From Corynebacterium lubricantis DSM 45231 (GTDB lineage Bacteria > Actinomycetota > Actinomycetes > Mycobacteriales > Mycobacteriaceae): 64,000 bases of DNA. Where the stretch lies: assembly GCF_000379425.1 (NCBI RefSeq), contig NZ_KB902238.1, positions 60,201 through 124,200 on the forward strand. Reading direction: 5' to 3'. The notes below the pieces were generated by a model. It had not been told where the DNA came from and did not search any database. It saw only the letters and a program-made list of their open reading frames with translations. Positions within the stretch are counted from its first letter, which is position 1; each line of letters begins with the position of its first letter. The position numbers and the translations under genes are program-made. This document shows, piece by piece, positions 10,961 through 20,189 of the stretch.

Positions 10961-12151
10961 TTAGCCTGGCAGGCGCACTGGCATCAGCAGGTAGGTGAAG
11001 TCCGTCTTCGGAGTAATGAACGTGCCATCGGCTTCAGCATCCGGCATATTTTCTGGTTCCGGGATCATGATCGCAGGCCGCGAAGGCTCGGTGAATCCGA
11101 ACACGGCACGGTCGGTGCGAATCACGTTCAGGCCGTCCTTCAGGTAGCCCGAGTTGAATGCAATGACCAGCTCATCGGCACCGGTGTAGGCACAAGGAAT
11201 GGTCTCGCTTGCCTCGCCAGATTCTGCTCCGGAAGCAAAGAGGCTCAGCTCGCCGGGGCGGAATTCCATGCGCAGCTGCGCGTTGCGGTCGGCCACCAAG
11301 CTGACGCGACGGATTGCCTCGAGCAGCGGAGTAATTTCAATACTTGCCATGGACGTGTGGGTCTTTGGCAATAGTGGCTGGATATTCGGGAAGTCTGCGT
11401 CGAGCATGCGCGTTGTGGTTTCGCGATTCGACGAATGCAGGCCGAAGAGACCCTCGGCGCCGATGTTCTCGCCGGTACCGACGGCGATTTCCACGGGCTC
11501 GTCGAGGTGCGTGTCCAAAGTTCGAGCATTGTCCAACAAGGTTTTCGCAGGTACCAGCAGGTCTGCCTTCACATCGGGTGCGGAAGGCTCCCACTCAAAA
11601 GTGCGCAGCGCAAGACGGAAACGGTCAGTTGCCGCGAGCTGGACGTGGGATCCATTGACTTCCATGTGCACACCGGTGAGCATTGGCAACGTATCATCCT
11701 TGCCGGCTGCGGATGCCACCTGGGTGACCGCGTTGACGAACAGCGATGGGCTAATGCGACCCGTGGTCTCCGGCAAAGTTGGCAGCTGCGGGTAATCATC
11801 GAGCGGCATCAAGGGCAGCTCGAAGCGGGCCGATCCGCCCTGGAGTAAAAGCTTCGAATCATTAACAACGCTGACTTCCACCGGTTTAGCTGGCATATTC
11901 GCCACGATGTCTGCCATCAGCTTGCCCGCTACTGCGATGCGACCTGGCTGATCAACCTCAGCCCCGATGCGAACGCGCGAGGAAACTTCGTAGTCGAAGC
12001 CCGCAAATTCCAATCCGCTCTCATCGGCGGTAATCACAACAGCGCGCAGCACTGGCTGAGTGTTTTTCGTTGGAAGACTACGGGCAACCCATGCCACCGC
12101 ATCCGACAAATCATCTTTGTGAACACGGAATGACACGTTGTTGCCGTCCAT
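10961..12151 (-). CDS. dnaN: DNA polymerase III beta sliding clamp
   Basis: The 396-residue clamp forms a ring around DNA and tethers the polymerase. Three repeated clamp folds are visible, beginning with VSFRVHKDDLSDAVAWVARSLP and ending with the typical FTYLLMPVRLPG. The start ATG at 12151 (MDGNNVSFRV) is preferred because GAAGAA/AAGGAG sequences precede it and the clamp fold begins at once. An upstream in-frame ATG at 12214 would add 21 residues that do not resemble clamp proteins. It lies immediately on the left side of oriC and is transcribed away from it. Confidence 0.96.
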   Translation of the reverse strand: MDGNNVSFRVHKDDLSDAVAWVARSLPTKNTQPVLRAVVITADESGLEFAGFDYEVSSRVRIGAEVDQPGRIAVAGKLMADIVANMPAKPVEVSVVNDSKLLLQGGSARFELPLMPLDDYPQLPTLPETTGRISPSLFVNAVTQVASAAGKDDTLPMLTGVHMEVNGSHVQLAATDRFRLALRTFEWEPSAPDVKADLLVPAKTLLDNARTLDTHLDEPVEIAVGTGENIGAEGLFGLHSSNRETTTRMLDADFPNIQPLLPKTHTSMASIEITPLLEAIRRVSLVADRNAQLRMEFRPGELSLFASGAESGEASETIPCAYTGADELVIAFNSGYLKDGLNVIRTDRAVFGFTEPSRPAIMIPEPENMPDAEADGTFITPKTDFTYLLMPVRLPG

Positions 12152-12798
12152 AGTCTTCTTCGAACTCCTTGAGCCAGTAGTGAAATCTTGTTCCGAGGTT
12201 TTATGGCATGCCAAGCACCCAGAAATAACAAATATTGTTCACCACTCTATGTCGTGGACCCAGCTTTTGTCATTTGCGCATGGGCTTTCTTTGCCCTGTC
12301 TTGGTCTGAACTTTTGTAATTCGATTCCTCGCTGCGAAGTTGTCCCCATCCCCTTCTCTTAAACGAGAATTATTAGTAGAAAATTTGGTAACTACAGTAA
12401 GTCCTGTGCGATCTGTGGATCAGGTGCTGTTTCTCAAGCTTATCTCGGCGATTCGACTTGTGATTTTGGTTGTGGATAACTTGTGGATAAATCGCTTCCT
12501 CTGTGGATAAATTTCGGGTCAAAATGACTTTCCACAGATAAATCGGATTCATCCACCATTGTTTAACAGGCAAAACAGAGTTATCCACAGGAGAAATTCT
12601 GATGTGACCCAGGCTACAGTGTGCGGAAGATCATTAAATTACAAAGCTGTAATTACACAGGTGTGGATAACTCTGTGGAAAGTGTGGAAAACCCCCACCA
12701 CTTCCCCAACTACTGCTTTAAGTCCTGCTCAAAGCACTAATTGTTGAAAGTGTGTGGGGGTTTGCGAGAAGAAATCGTCGTAAAGCGAAAAATGCCCG
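12152..12798. other. oriC region between dnaN and dnaA
   Basis: This 647-base gap has no gene. It contains five perfect DnaA boxes (TTATCCACA or its complement) at 12471-12479, 12482-12490, 12502-12510, 12581-12589 and 12662-12670. Looser boxes occur at 12674-12682 and 12683-12691. An AT-rich stretch near 12358-12400 could be the unwinding element. Box density and position between dnaA and dnaN match actinobacterial origins. The dnaN promoter must also lie here. Confidence 0.88.
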
Positions 12799-14436
12799 CT
12801 ACGCGCGACCGCGATTCTTAATAATCTGCGTCAACTCCTGGATCTCGTCGTAGGTGTCGCGCTTTTCCGTCATCTCCTTGCGGATCTTGCGGTCCGCGTA
12901 CATCACGGTCGTGTGGTCCTTGCCGCCGAACTCGTCGCCGATCTTCGGCAACGACAACTCGGTGAGCTCACGGCACAAATACATGGCAATCTGGCGCGCG
13001 TGGGCCACCGCGCGAGTCTTGCCGGCGCCGGTCAGCGTGCTCACGGAAACGTCGAAGTACTCCGCGGCCGCCTCCTTGATCGTGCTGGCATTGATCTCTA
13101 CGGTCCCGCCTTCGGGCAGAATATCGCGCAGCGCAATCTGCGCCACGTCCATTGTGATTGGCTCATTGATCAGGGAAGAATAGGCCGACACCCTGATCAG
13201 TGCGCCTTCGAGCTCGCGTATCGACGACTCGAACTGCGAAGCAATCAGCTCCAAAACAGCGTGGTCAACGTGCGTGCCATCGGCCGCGGCCTTCTTCATC
13301 AAAATCGCAATACGCGTCTCCAGATCTGGCGGCTGAACGTCGGTGATCAGGCCACCCTCGAAACGGGTGCGCAGGCGATCCTCCAAGGTAGTCAGCTGTT
13401 TTGGCGGACGGTCCGAGGACAAGATGATCTGCTTATTCGACTGGTGCAGCGAGTTGAAGGTGTGGAAGAACTCTTCCTGAGTACCTTCCTTGCCCTCGAG
13501 GAACTGGATGTCATCGACCATCAAAATATCCAGGTTGCGGTAGCGACGTTTGAAAGATTCCTGGCGGTCGTCTCGCACTGAGTTGATGTAGTCGTTGGTG
13601 AATTCCTCACTGGAGACATACTTAATGCGCAGGCCAGGCTGCAAAAGCTTGGCGTAGTTTCCAGCGGCGTGCAAAAGGTGGGTCTTGCCCAACCCGGATC
13701 CGCCCCAGATGAACAGCGGGTTGTAGGCGCGTGCCGGATTTTCCGCGACGGCAACCGCTGCGCCGTTGGCGAAACGGTTGGAGGAACCGATGACGAAATT
13801 CTCGAAGGTGTACTTCGGGTTGAGGCTGGTTTCCCGATCCGGGTCGTGGGCGGGCTTCTCGCGCGGGAGGCGCTGAGGCTGCTCGACGACAGGATGGGAA
13901 TGGTAATCAGCCGTGGGCTGCTTCGGCTGTTCGGTATGAGCGCGCGAAAGCTGATCGATGCCGAAGGAATACTGGTTACCGACCTCTGTGAACTGCGGTT
14001 CGCTGTAGGTAGCTGTCCATTCTTCCTGCTGAGGAGCCTGTTGGGGCTGGGTCGGTTGTTCTACCGGTGCGACCATCGGGGGAGCTGCCTGCGGTGCCAC
14101 TGGTGGTGGAGTTTGAGGGGCTGCTTGGACAGGCGCGGCCTCTGGTTGATGTTGTTGCACCGAGACAGCAATGGTGGTCGGGCGACCGAGAAGACGAGAC
14201 AACGATGTCGTGATGTGTTCGCCCAAGGTCTCTTCAATGACGGCTTTCGCGGCGGTATGTGGCGCACTGAGGATCGCGTAACCATCAACAATCATCACCG
14301 GACGGACGAGCTGTAGATAAGCCCGTTCCTGGTGCGTGAATGTTGGGACATCAGAATTCGGACGTTCTGATAATTCCAACAATTCGTCGACGACTGAGCG
14401 CCATAGCACGTCGACTTGCTGATATTGTTCCGCCAC
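12799..14436 (-). CDS. dnaA: Chromosomal replication initiator DnaA
   Basis: The 545-residue AAA+ initiator binds DnaA boxes and opens oriC. Domain I covers about residues 1-90 (VDVLWRSVVDELLELSE). It is followed by a long proline/glutamine-rich linker (about 100-200) typical of actinobacteria. Domain III has Walker A GGSGLGKT (about 245-252) and Walker B LMVDDIQF (about 305-312). Domain IV ends with the DNA-binding signature KDHTTVMYADRKI near residue 512. The ATG start gives the expected domain I. DnaA boxes on both sides suggest autoregulation. Confidence 0.97.
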   Translation of the reverse strand: MAEQYQQVDVLWRSVVDELLELSERPNSDVPTFTHQERAYLQLVRPVMIVDGYAILSAPHTAAKAVIEETLGEHITTSLSRLLGRPTTIAVSVQQHQPEAAPVQAAPQTPPPVAPQAAPPMVAPVEQPTQPQQAPQQEEWTATYSEPQFTEVGNQYSFGIDQLSRAHTEQPKQPTADYHSHPVVEQPQRLPREKPAHDPDRETSLNPKYTFENFVIGSSNRFANGAAVAVAENPARAYNPLFIWGGSGLGKTHLLHAAGNYAKLLQPGLRIKYVSSEEFTNDYINSVRDDRQESFKRRYRNLDILMVDDIQFLEGKEGTQEEFFHTFNSLHQSNKQIILSSDRPPKQLTTLEDRLRTRFEGGLITDVQPPDLETRIAILMKKAAADGTHVDHAVLELIASQFESSIRELEGALIRVSAYSSLINEPITMDVAQIALRDILPEGGTVEINASTIKEAAAEYFDVSVSTLTGAGKTRAVAHARQIAMYLCRELTELSLPKIGDEFGGKDHTTVMYADRKIRKEMTEKRDTYDEIQELTQIIKNRGRA

Positions 14437-15334
14437 TTAAGACCTCGAGTCTGTCTAAAACCAAAAATTAAAAACTAGCTAAAGCAGTCGTGCTTTTCAG
14501 ACTTATCCTGGTTGTGGACAAGTTTTCTGGCCGACTGTTGTTCCTGCGCTCTTGTTAGTGTGAATGACAAACTTTATTCACCATTCATTCACACCATCCT
14601 TTGAGACAAAATGCCTATTCAGCAATGAGTTTTCACAAGTTTATTCACACCTGTGGATAACTTTGCTGTGGAAGTTCTCCACAGTTTAGTCAACTGATTG
14701 TGGATAAGTTAGTTACGGCCTAAAAATCGCATTGACCAGCAAGTTTGCTAATGCCGATTGTGAAGTCTCAACCGCTTCTTTAAAGTTATCCACAATTCCT
14801 GTTGTGCACAGGGTGTGATTTGTGAGTGATTTCTCCATTGTTACTCGTTTCAGTTGAAGCCTGTCCACATGGAAATTGCTGTCATCTGAAATTCGCCTAT
14901 CACAGTTTTCTCGAAGTGCTCGCCACGATGCTCGACGGTGCAGGATTTCACGGCGATTCGCCCCCGACCTGCAGAAAAACACATCTTTGTAATTACGGGG
15001 GCACCCATTGTCCATAAGAAGTTTACCGGCGTGTCGATTTTGATCGCGGGACGCAAATCGCGTACCCTGTAATGGTCTGTCACATTGAATTTGACACAAG
15101 GTATCTACCTTTGCCAGATCCCAATGTGCGTGAGAGCTCCACCAGCACCGAGTACCGGGCCATCGCAAGATGTGTCAGTGCCGGTGAGGCACACGATCGG
15201 TCGATGTCACGATGGCCTCGATCTTCCGTTTCTCACTTTTACTTTTCATCTCGGACAGCTAGTTCCCCGGGAGGCCGCACGTGGCTGAAGCTGCGTGCAG
15301 CCGTTGGCTGTCATATTTTCTCAAGGAGTCCACC
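14437..15334. promoter_or_regulatory. dnaA-rpmH divergent intergenic region with DnaA boxes
   Basis: This 898-base region has no convincing gene. The dnaA-proximal half holds perfect DnaA boxes at 14652-14660, 14699-14707 and 14786-14794, plus a near match TGTGGACAA at 14513-14521. They probably serve dnaA autoregulation or form part of a bipartite origin. The rpmH-proximal half has a possible sigma-A promoter with TTGATC (15040-15045), a 17-base spacer and TACCCT (15063-15068). The rest shows no clear structure. Confidence 0.7.
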
Positions 15335-15472
15335 ATGTCGAAGCGGACGTTTCAGCCAAATAACCGTCGTCGTTCCCGTAAGCACGGCTTCCGTACCCGT
15401 ATGCGCACCCGTGCAGGACGCGCTATCGTGTCCGCACGCCGCACCAAGGGCCGTGCAAAGCTAACTGCATAA
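15335..15472 (+). CDS. rpmH: 50S ribosomal protein L34
   Basis: The 45-residue basic protein reads [18 protein letters not shown] and then [17 protein letters not shown], the standard L34 sequence. The ATG at 15335 is preceded by AAGGAG (15323-15328). Upstream in-frame codons do not resemble L34. It is the first gene of the rpmH-rnpA-yidD-yidC run that starts divergently from dnaA, the classic order next to bacterial origins. Confidence 0.97.
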   Translation: MSKRTFQPNNRRRSRKHGFRTRMRTRAGRAIVSARRTKGRAKLTA

Positions 15473-15823
15473 GTGCTGCCCAAAGCGCATAAGCTGGAAT
15501 CTTCAGCTCAGTTTCGTCGCACGATGAAAACTGGAACCCGCGCTGGTAGTCGCACCCTCGTGGTGTACCAAACAGCTCGAACCGAACAAGTCATCTCTGG
15601 TGGCCCTCGGTTCGGGCTGATTGTGTCTAAAGCCGTGGGTAATGCAGTAATCCGTCACCGCACTTCGAGGCGACTACGCCACATCTGTCTAGCCGCTACG
15701 GATTCGCTTGATCACAACATTGATGTAGTAATCAGGGCGTTGCCCGCAGCGGGAGACGCAAGTAGTGCTGAACTGGAACAAGACTTCCGCAGTGCACTTG
15801 CAAAGGCACAACGAAAGCGGTGA
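15473..15823 (+). CDS. rnpA: Ribonuclease P protein component
   Basis: The 116-residue basic protein helps the RNase P RNA cut 5' leaders from tRNA precursors. The signature [20 protein letters not shown] followed by RRLRHI corresponds to the conserved RNR region. The usual second N/R is H here, a mild variation. The GTG start directly follows the rpmH stop codon with no gap, so the two genes are probably translationally coupled. Confidence 0.94.
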   Translation: MLPKAHKLESSAQFRRTMKTGTRAGSRTLVVYQTARTEQVISGGPRFGLIVSKAVGNAVIRHRTSRRLRHICLAATDSLDHNIDVVIRALPAAGDASSAELEQDFRSALAKAQRKR

Positions 15824-15833
15824 AGTAGAGACC

Positions 15834-16106
15834 ATGTCGCACTTTAATACTGACGGCGAGCAGATCCCCGAACCGGAAAGCGCCGGTGCTAAAGGGGTAG
15901 TTCGCTTGGTGCGCCTTTACCAAAAGTACGTTTCACCGCTTAAAATGTACTCCACTTGCCGTTTCGAACCTACGTGTAGTGCGTACGCTCTGGAGGCAGT
16001 ATCTCGACGAGGAGCGCTTCGCGGTAGCCTAATGGCAGTCGCGCGCCTCGCGAAATGCGGTCCGTGGCACCCGGGTGGGTATGATCCCGTCCCGAGAAGC
16101 GTGTAA
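15834..16106 (+). CDS. yidD: Membrane protein insertion efficiency factor YidD
   Basis: The 90-residue protein contains LVRLYQKYVSP and a Cys-rich stretch CRFEPTCSAYALEAVSR, then CGPWHPGGYDPVP. These motifs define the YidD family, which assists YidC-dependent membrane insertion. The ATG at 15834 lies ten bases after rnpA. A longer reading starting inside rnpA at 15765 is unlikely. The N-terminal 25 residues before the conserved core are polar and not conserved in the family. Confidence 0.92.
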   Translation: MSHFNTDGEQIPEPESAGAKGVVRLVRLYQKYVSPLKMYSTCRFEPTCSAYALEAVSRRGALRGSLMAVARLAKCGPWHPGGYDPVPRSV

Positions 16107-16144
16107 TTACCCCACCCGACCAAATATAGGAGTAACGAAACCAA

Positions 16145-17119
16145 GTGCTTAACTTCGTTTACTGGCCGATTTCGGCCGTCCTGTGGTTTTGGCACCAGAT
16201 TTTCGGTTGGTTGTTTGGCCCTGATTCAGGTATTTCCTGGATCTTGGCCATTATGTTCCTGACATTTACCATTCGCGTTCTGCTGATCAAGCCGACCGTG
16301 AATCAGCTGCGCTCTGGCCGCAGGATGCAGGAAATGCAACCGAAGATGCAGGCCATCCGCGAAAAATACAAGAATGACAAAGAAAAACAGGCTCTAGAGA
16401 CTCAAAAGCTCTACAAAGAAGCCAAGATGAACCCAATGGCCAGCTGTGTTGCGCCATTGGTACAGATGCCCGTGTTCTTCGGCCTTTTCCACGTGCTGCG
16501 TTCCTTCAACCGAACCGGTACCGGACAGGGCCAGCTTGGTTTGAGCGTCGAGCAGAACCGCAATACGCCGAACTACATCTTCGATGTCCAGGACGTGCAG
16601 TCCTTCCTGGACGCCACTGTCTTCGGTGTTCCAATCTCGGCCTACATGTCCATGCCAAGTGACATGATGGACGCCTTCACCACCGACTTCCAGCGTTGGC
16701 AGGTCGTCGCTGTTGCATTCCCACTGATTATTATCATCGCTCTGTTTACCCACTTCAATGCTCGCCTGTCGCTGAACCGTCAGAAGCAGCGTCGTGAAGC
16801 TGGTAAGACTGTTGCTCCAACCGGCGATAACGCCGAGCTCATGGAGATGCAGACGAACATGATGAACAAGATGATGCTGTGGTTCCTCCCAGCAACCATC
16901 TTCCTGACCGGCTTCCTGTGGCACATCGGTCTGCTGTTCTACATGTTTGCGAACAACATCTGGACCTTCGTCCAGAACGTCCTTGTCTTCCGCAAGATGG
17001 ACAAGGAAGAGGCTGAAGAGGAAGAAGCCAAGCTTGCTCTGAAGCGCACCAGTGCCCCAACTGTTGGCGCACGCAAGGTAGACAAGCGCACAAAGAAGCA
17101 GCGTAAGAAAGACAACTAA
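16145..17119 (+). CDS. yidC: Membrane protein insertase YidC
   Basis: The 324-residue insertase places proteins into the cytoplasmic membrane with or without SecYEG. A GTG start with AGGAG (16128-16132) upstream gives an N-terminal membrane segment (FVYWPISAVLWFWHQIFGWLF). A cytoplasmic charged loop (EMQPKMQAIREKYKNDKEKQ) follows. Then come the conserved PLVQMPVFFGLFHVLR and further membrane segments. The tail is strongly basic (about the last 25 residues), as is common in YidC for ribosome contact. It has the short Gram-positive-type layout without a large periplasmic domain. Confidence 0.95.
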   Translation: MLNFVYWPISAVLWFWHQIFGWLFGPDSGISWILAIMFLTFTIRVLLIKPTVNQLRSGRRMQEMQPKMQAIREKYKNDKEKQALETQKLYKEAKMNPMASCVAPLVQMPVFFGLFHVLRSFNRTGTGQGQLGLSVEQNRNTPNYIFDVQDVQSFLDATVFGVPISAYMSMPSDMMDAFTTDFQRWQVVAVAFPLIIIIALFTHFNARLSLNRQKQRREAGKTVAPTGDNAELMEMQTNMMNKMMLWFLPATIFLTGFLWHIGLLFYMFANNIWTFVQNVLVFRKMDKEEAEEEEAKLALKRTSAPTVGARKVDKRTKKQRKKDN

Positions 17120-17153
17120 AGCGACTTTTTTGTAGCGTCTCCCTCTACAACTC

Positions 17154-17191
17154 ACCGCCTGTACTTTGGATGAATCCAAGGCACAGGCGGT
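17154..17191 (+). terminator. Long two-part hairpin between yidC and rsmG
   Basis: ACCGCCTGT (17154-17162) pairs with ACAGGCGGT (17183-17191). Inside it CTTTGGAT pairs with ATCCAAGG around a two-base loop, giving about 17 base pairs. It follows the yidC stop by 35 bases. A true T-run is missing, so it may be a terminator of weak type or an RNA-processing or stability element. Confidence 0.5.
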
Positions 17192-17272
17192 TACTTGTTT
17201 CCGGGGTTCGTTGGCTACTCTAAAAGCGGACCTCTCTTGTTGGATCGAACTAGTTTGTAGGAGTACACAGCC

Positions 17273-17905
17273 GTGTCAGCCGAGATTGAAACCACTCCCG
17301 CTATCGCCGAGAAAATCTTCGGCGACCGCCTCCCAATCGCCCAGGCGTACCATGACTCTTTGGCAACCACCGCTGCAGAGCGGGGGTTCATTGGCCCGAA
17401 GGAAGTCTCCCGCCTGTGGAGCCGCCACATTCTTAACTGCGCAGTCATTTCGGAAGCCTTCGATCAAGATCTCAGCGTGGCTGACATCGGCTCGGGTGCT
17501 GGCCTTCCTGGTGTTCCTCTTGCCATTGCTCGCCCAGATTTGAAAATCACATTGATCGAACCGCTGCTGAAGCGCTCGAACTACCTTGCAGAAATCAAGG
17601 AAGAACTCGGGCTGGATAATGTGACTGTGATCCGCGGTCGCGCAGAGGACCAAAGCAAGGGCGCGTTCGACGTCGTCACGTCCCGCGCGGTAGCACCCCT
17701 GGGAAAGTTGGCCGGTTGGTCGCTCCCGCTCGTGAAAAAGGGTGGCGCCATGGTGGCGATGAAGGGCTCGTCGGTAAGCGAAGAGCTCGAACGAGACGCT
17801 GAACAGATCACTCAGGCCGGCGGTGGCGCCGGAGAGATCTTTATTGTTGGTGAGTCTGTGTTGGAAGAACCCACAACCTTGATTAAGATTCCACGGGTGC
17901 GCTAA
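17273..17905 (+). CDS. rsmG: 16S rRNA (guanine-N7)-methyltransferase RsmG
   Basis: The 210-residue enzyme methylates G527 of 16S rRNA using S-adenosylmethionine. The GidB family motifs are present: RLWSRHILNCA, VADIGSGAGLPGVPLAIARP (SAM-binding loop), LIEPLLKRSNYL and the later SRAVAPLGKL. The GTG start has GTAGGAG ten bases upstream. The gene usually found between yidC and rsmG in other actinobacteria (jag/khpB) is absent. It is followed by parA after a 90-base gap. Confidence 0.95.
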   Translation: MSAEIETTPAIAEKIFGDRLPIAQAYHDSLATTAAERGFIGPKEVSRLWSRHILNCAVISEAFDQDLSVADIGSGAGLPGVPLAIARPDLKITLIEPLLKRSNYLAEIKEELGLDNVTVIRGRAEDQSKGAFDVVTSRAVAPLGKLAGWSLPLVKKGGAMVAMKGSSVSEELERDAEQITQAGGGAGEIFIVGESVLEEPTTLIKIPRVR

Positions 17906-17995
17906 CGCCTGTCGAGGCAAGACACTAAGGTGGAATAAGACTAACCCCGCCAGACGCGGGGCTCCTACGTGCGGAAGTGAAGGCTAGAAACCTCG

Positions 17996-18988
17996 ATGAC
18001 GGAAAAGAACCTGAAGAAACAGCAGAGGGACAAGAAACCCGCTGCTGCTGCGAGCCCACACGCAGCGCAGGTCGCTTCCGGATCCTTGGAGTTGCCCAAG
18101 CCGGAACAGACTCGCTCACTCACCGTGGCCAACCAGAAGGGCGGAGTGGGAAAAACCACGACCTCCGTCAACATGGCGGCCGCACTGGCTCATCATGGCT
18201 TGAAGGTATTGGTGATTGACCTTGATCCGCAGGGCAATGCCTCCACCGCCCTCGGTGTGGAGCACCGGACCGGGACCACCTCTAGCTATGAGCTGCTCAT
18301 CGGTGAGGCGACTGCTCCCGAAGCTATGCAGCAATCGCCCGCAAGCGAGAACTTATTCTGTATTCCCGCCACGATCGACCTCGCCGGCGCCGAGATTGAG
18401 TTGGTGAGCATGGTCCGACGGGAATACCGCCTGTCTGATGCCTTGAACCGTGGGTTCTTGGACCAAGAAGGTTTCGATTACGTCTTCGTCGACTGCCCTC
18501 CTTCACTCGGTCTGCTCACCATTAACGCGATGACCGCCGTCAACGAAGTGCTCATCCCGATCCAATGTGAGTACTACGCCCTCGAGGGTGTGGGCCAGCT
18601 GCTGGGCAATATCACGATGATCCGCGAGCACCTGAACACGAACCTGCATATTTCGGCAATTCTGCTGACTATGTACGATGCGCGAACCAAGCTGGCGGAG
18701 CAGGTCGCCACCGAAGTTCGGGATCAGTTTGGCGATGTTGTGTTGAACAATGTCATCCCTCGCTCCGTCAAGGTGTCCGAGGCACCAGGCTATGGCCAGA
18801 CCGTGATCGACTATGATCCAAGTTCACGAGGCGCGCTGGCTTATCTCGATGCCGCAAAGGAACTAGCTTTGCGCGGGGATTACCAGCCGCACGAAAGCAC
18901 CGGTCCGATCGGTGTGAGCCCGGAAATTGCGGAGCAGCTTTCTGCGTCGGCCGGGGCGGAAGAACCTGAAATTGAGGTGGATAACTAA
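17996..18988 (+). CDS. parA: Chromosome partitioning ATPase ParA
   Basis: The 330-residue Walker-type ATPase positions and separates the newly replicated origins by interacting with ParB bound at parS. The deviant Walker A motif KGGVGKTT spans residues 48-55, followed by LVIDLDPQGNASTALG and DYVFVDCPPSLG. An N-terminal extension of about 40 polar residues precedes the ATPase core, as in other corynebacterial ParA proteins. parB begins at the next base after the stop, so the pair forms an operon. Seven parS-type sites lie downstream in this window. Confidence 0.96.
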   Translation: MTEKNLKKQQRDKKPAAAASPHAAQVASGSLELPKPEQTRSLTVANQKGGVGKTTTSVNMAAALAHHGLKVLVIDLDPQGNASTALGVEHRTGTTSSYELLIGEATAPEAMQQSPASENLFCIPATIDLAGAEIELVSMVRREYRLSDALNRGFLDQEGFDYVFVDCPPSLGLLTINAMTAVNEVLIPIQCEYYALEGVGQLLGNITMIREHLNTNLHISAILLTMYDARTKLAEQVATEVRDQFGDVVLNNVIPRSVKVSEAPGYGQTVIDYDPSSRGALAYLDAAKELALRGDYQPHESTGPIGVSPEIAEQLSASAGAEEPEIEVDN

Positions 18989-20140
18989 ATGGCTCAAGAA
19001 CCAACGCGCAAGGGCGGATTGGGACGTGGCCTTGCTGCATTGATCCCTTCGGCACCCATCGACACCGGAAAAACGAACGGTATTGGTGCGAGTGCCGCAG
19101 ACGTTGTGTTTGGCGAGGGCAAGGGCAAGGAGAAGCCGGGCAAGCCTGACCAGCAGGAACAGAACGTCACTAAGGATGACTCTGCTAAGTCCGACGGCAA
19201 GAAGATTAAGGGAGCTCCGTCTATCCCTGGCGCGCCCACAATGCGCAATCCTAGTGTGACGCCAAAGCCAACGCTGCCACCCGCGGTTTCGGCGGCAGCA
19301 GCTCAGGGAGATGCTCAGGCTGGCGGCCAGGAGGATTCCTTCGGGGCCACCTACCAAGAGATTCCGCTGGGCCAGATCACTCCGAATTCTCAGCAGCCAC
19401 GCCAGGTCTTTGGCGAAGAAGAACTCGCCGAGTTGGTGCACTCCATCCGCGAGTTTGGCTTGTTACAGCCGATTGTCGTGCGTCCGATCAGCGACGGCTA
19501 TGAACTCATCATGGGTGAACGCCGCTGGCGCGCTGCAGCGAAGGCGGGGCTAAAGACCATCCCCGCGATCGTCCGCGAGACCTCCGACGGCGATATGCTG
19601 CGCGACGCGTTGCTTGAGAACATCCACCGCGTCCAGCTCAACCCCTTGGAAGAAGCAGCGGCTTATCAGCAATTGCTGCAGGAATTTGATGTCACCCAGG
19701 AAGAGCTCGCCACGCGTCTAGGCCGCTCGCGCCCGGTGATTACCAACATGATTCGACTGCTGAACCTCCCCGTGAGCGTGCAGCGTCGCGTCGCGGCTGG
19801 CGTCTTGTCGTCGGGTCACGCGAGAGCGCTGTTGGGTGTCAAGCTTGGCGACGAGGCCACTGAACGCCTCGCGGACCGCGTTGTCGCAGAGGGACTAAGC
19901 GTTCGTGCCACCGAAGAAGCCGTCACCTTGCTGAACAAGAACGGTGAAGTACCCGAGAAGCCGAAGCCCGCTGCCGTGGAGCAACCGGAATTCCTGTCGG
20001 TTGCGGCAGAACGTCTTGCTGACGAGTGGGAAACCAAGGTGAGCGTGTCTATGGGCAAGCGCAAAGGCAAGATCGTCGTTGAGTTCAGTGACAAGGACGA
20101 TTTCGAACGTATTTTGGGTCTGATCGAGGGAAACAACTAG
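18989..20140 (+). CDS. parB: Chromosome partitioning protein ParB (CTPase)
   Basis: The 383-residue protein binds parS and spreads as a CTP-dependent clamp. The N-terminus has the ParA-contact motif [15 protein letters not shown] long low-complexity Gly/Lys/Pro region (about 25-110) follows. The CTP-binding ParB domain comes next ([42 protein letters not shown]). The helix-turn-helix region is [20 protein letters not shown]. The C-terminal dimerisation part is about residues 330-383. It starts directly after the parA stop. Confidence 0.96.
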   Translation: MAQEPTRKGGLGRGLAALIPSAPIDTGKTNGIGASAADVVFGEGKGKEKPGKPDQQEQNVTKDDSAKSDGKKIKGAPSIPGAPTMRNPSVTPKPTLPPAVSAAAAQGDAQAGGQEDSFGATYQEIPLGQITPNSQQPRQVFGEEELAELVHSIREFGLLQPIVVRPISDGYELIMGERRWRAAAKAGLKTIPAIVRETSDGDMLRDALLENIHRVQLNPLEEAAAYQQLLQEFDVTQEELATRLGRSRPVITNMIRLLNLPVSVQRRVAAGVLSSGHARALLGVKLGDEATERLADRVVAEGLSVRATEEAVTLLNKNGEVPEKPKPAAVEQPEFLSVAAERLADEWETKVSVSMGKRKGKIVVEFSDKDDFERILGLIEGNN

Positions 20141-20189
20141 CCCTTCTCGTTGTCGGCTTGCGGCCGGCACACCCGGAGATGGAGGAACG

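Noticed and set aside
14713..15168. 151-codon open frame between dnaA and rpmH
   Set aside because: Crosses DnaA boxes and the probable rpmH promoter; no start signal and no protein-like pattern.
17166..17543. Open frame starting inside the hairpin between yidC and rsmG
   Set aside because: It overlaps rsmG in another frame and has no family features.
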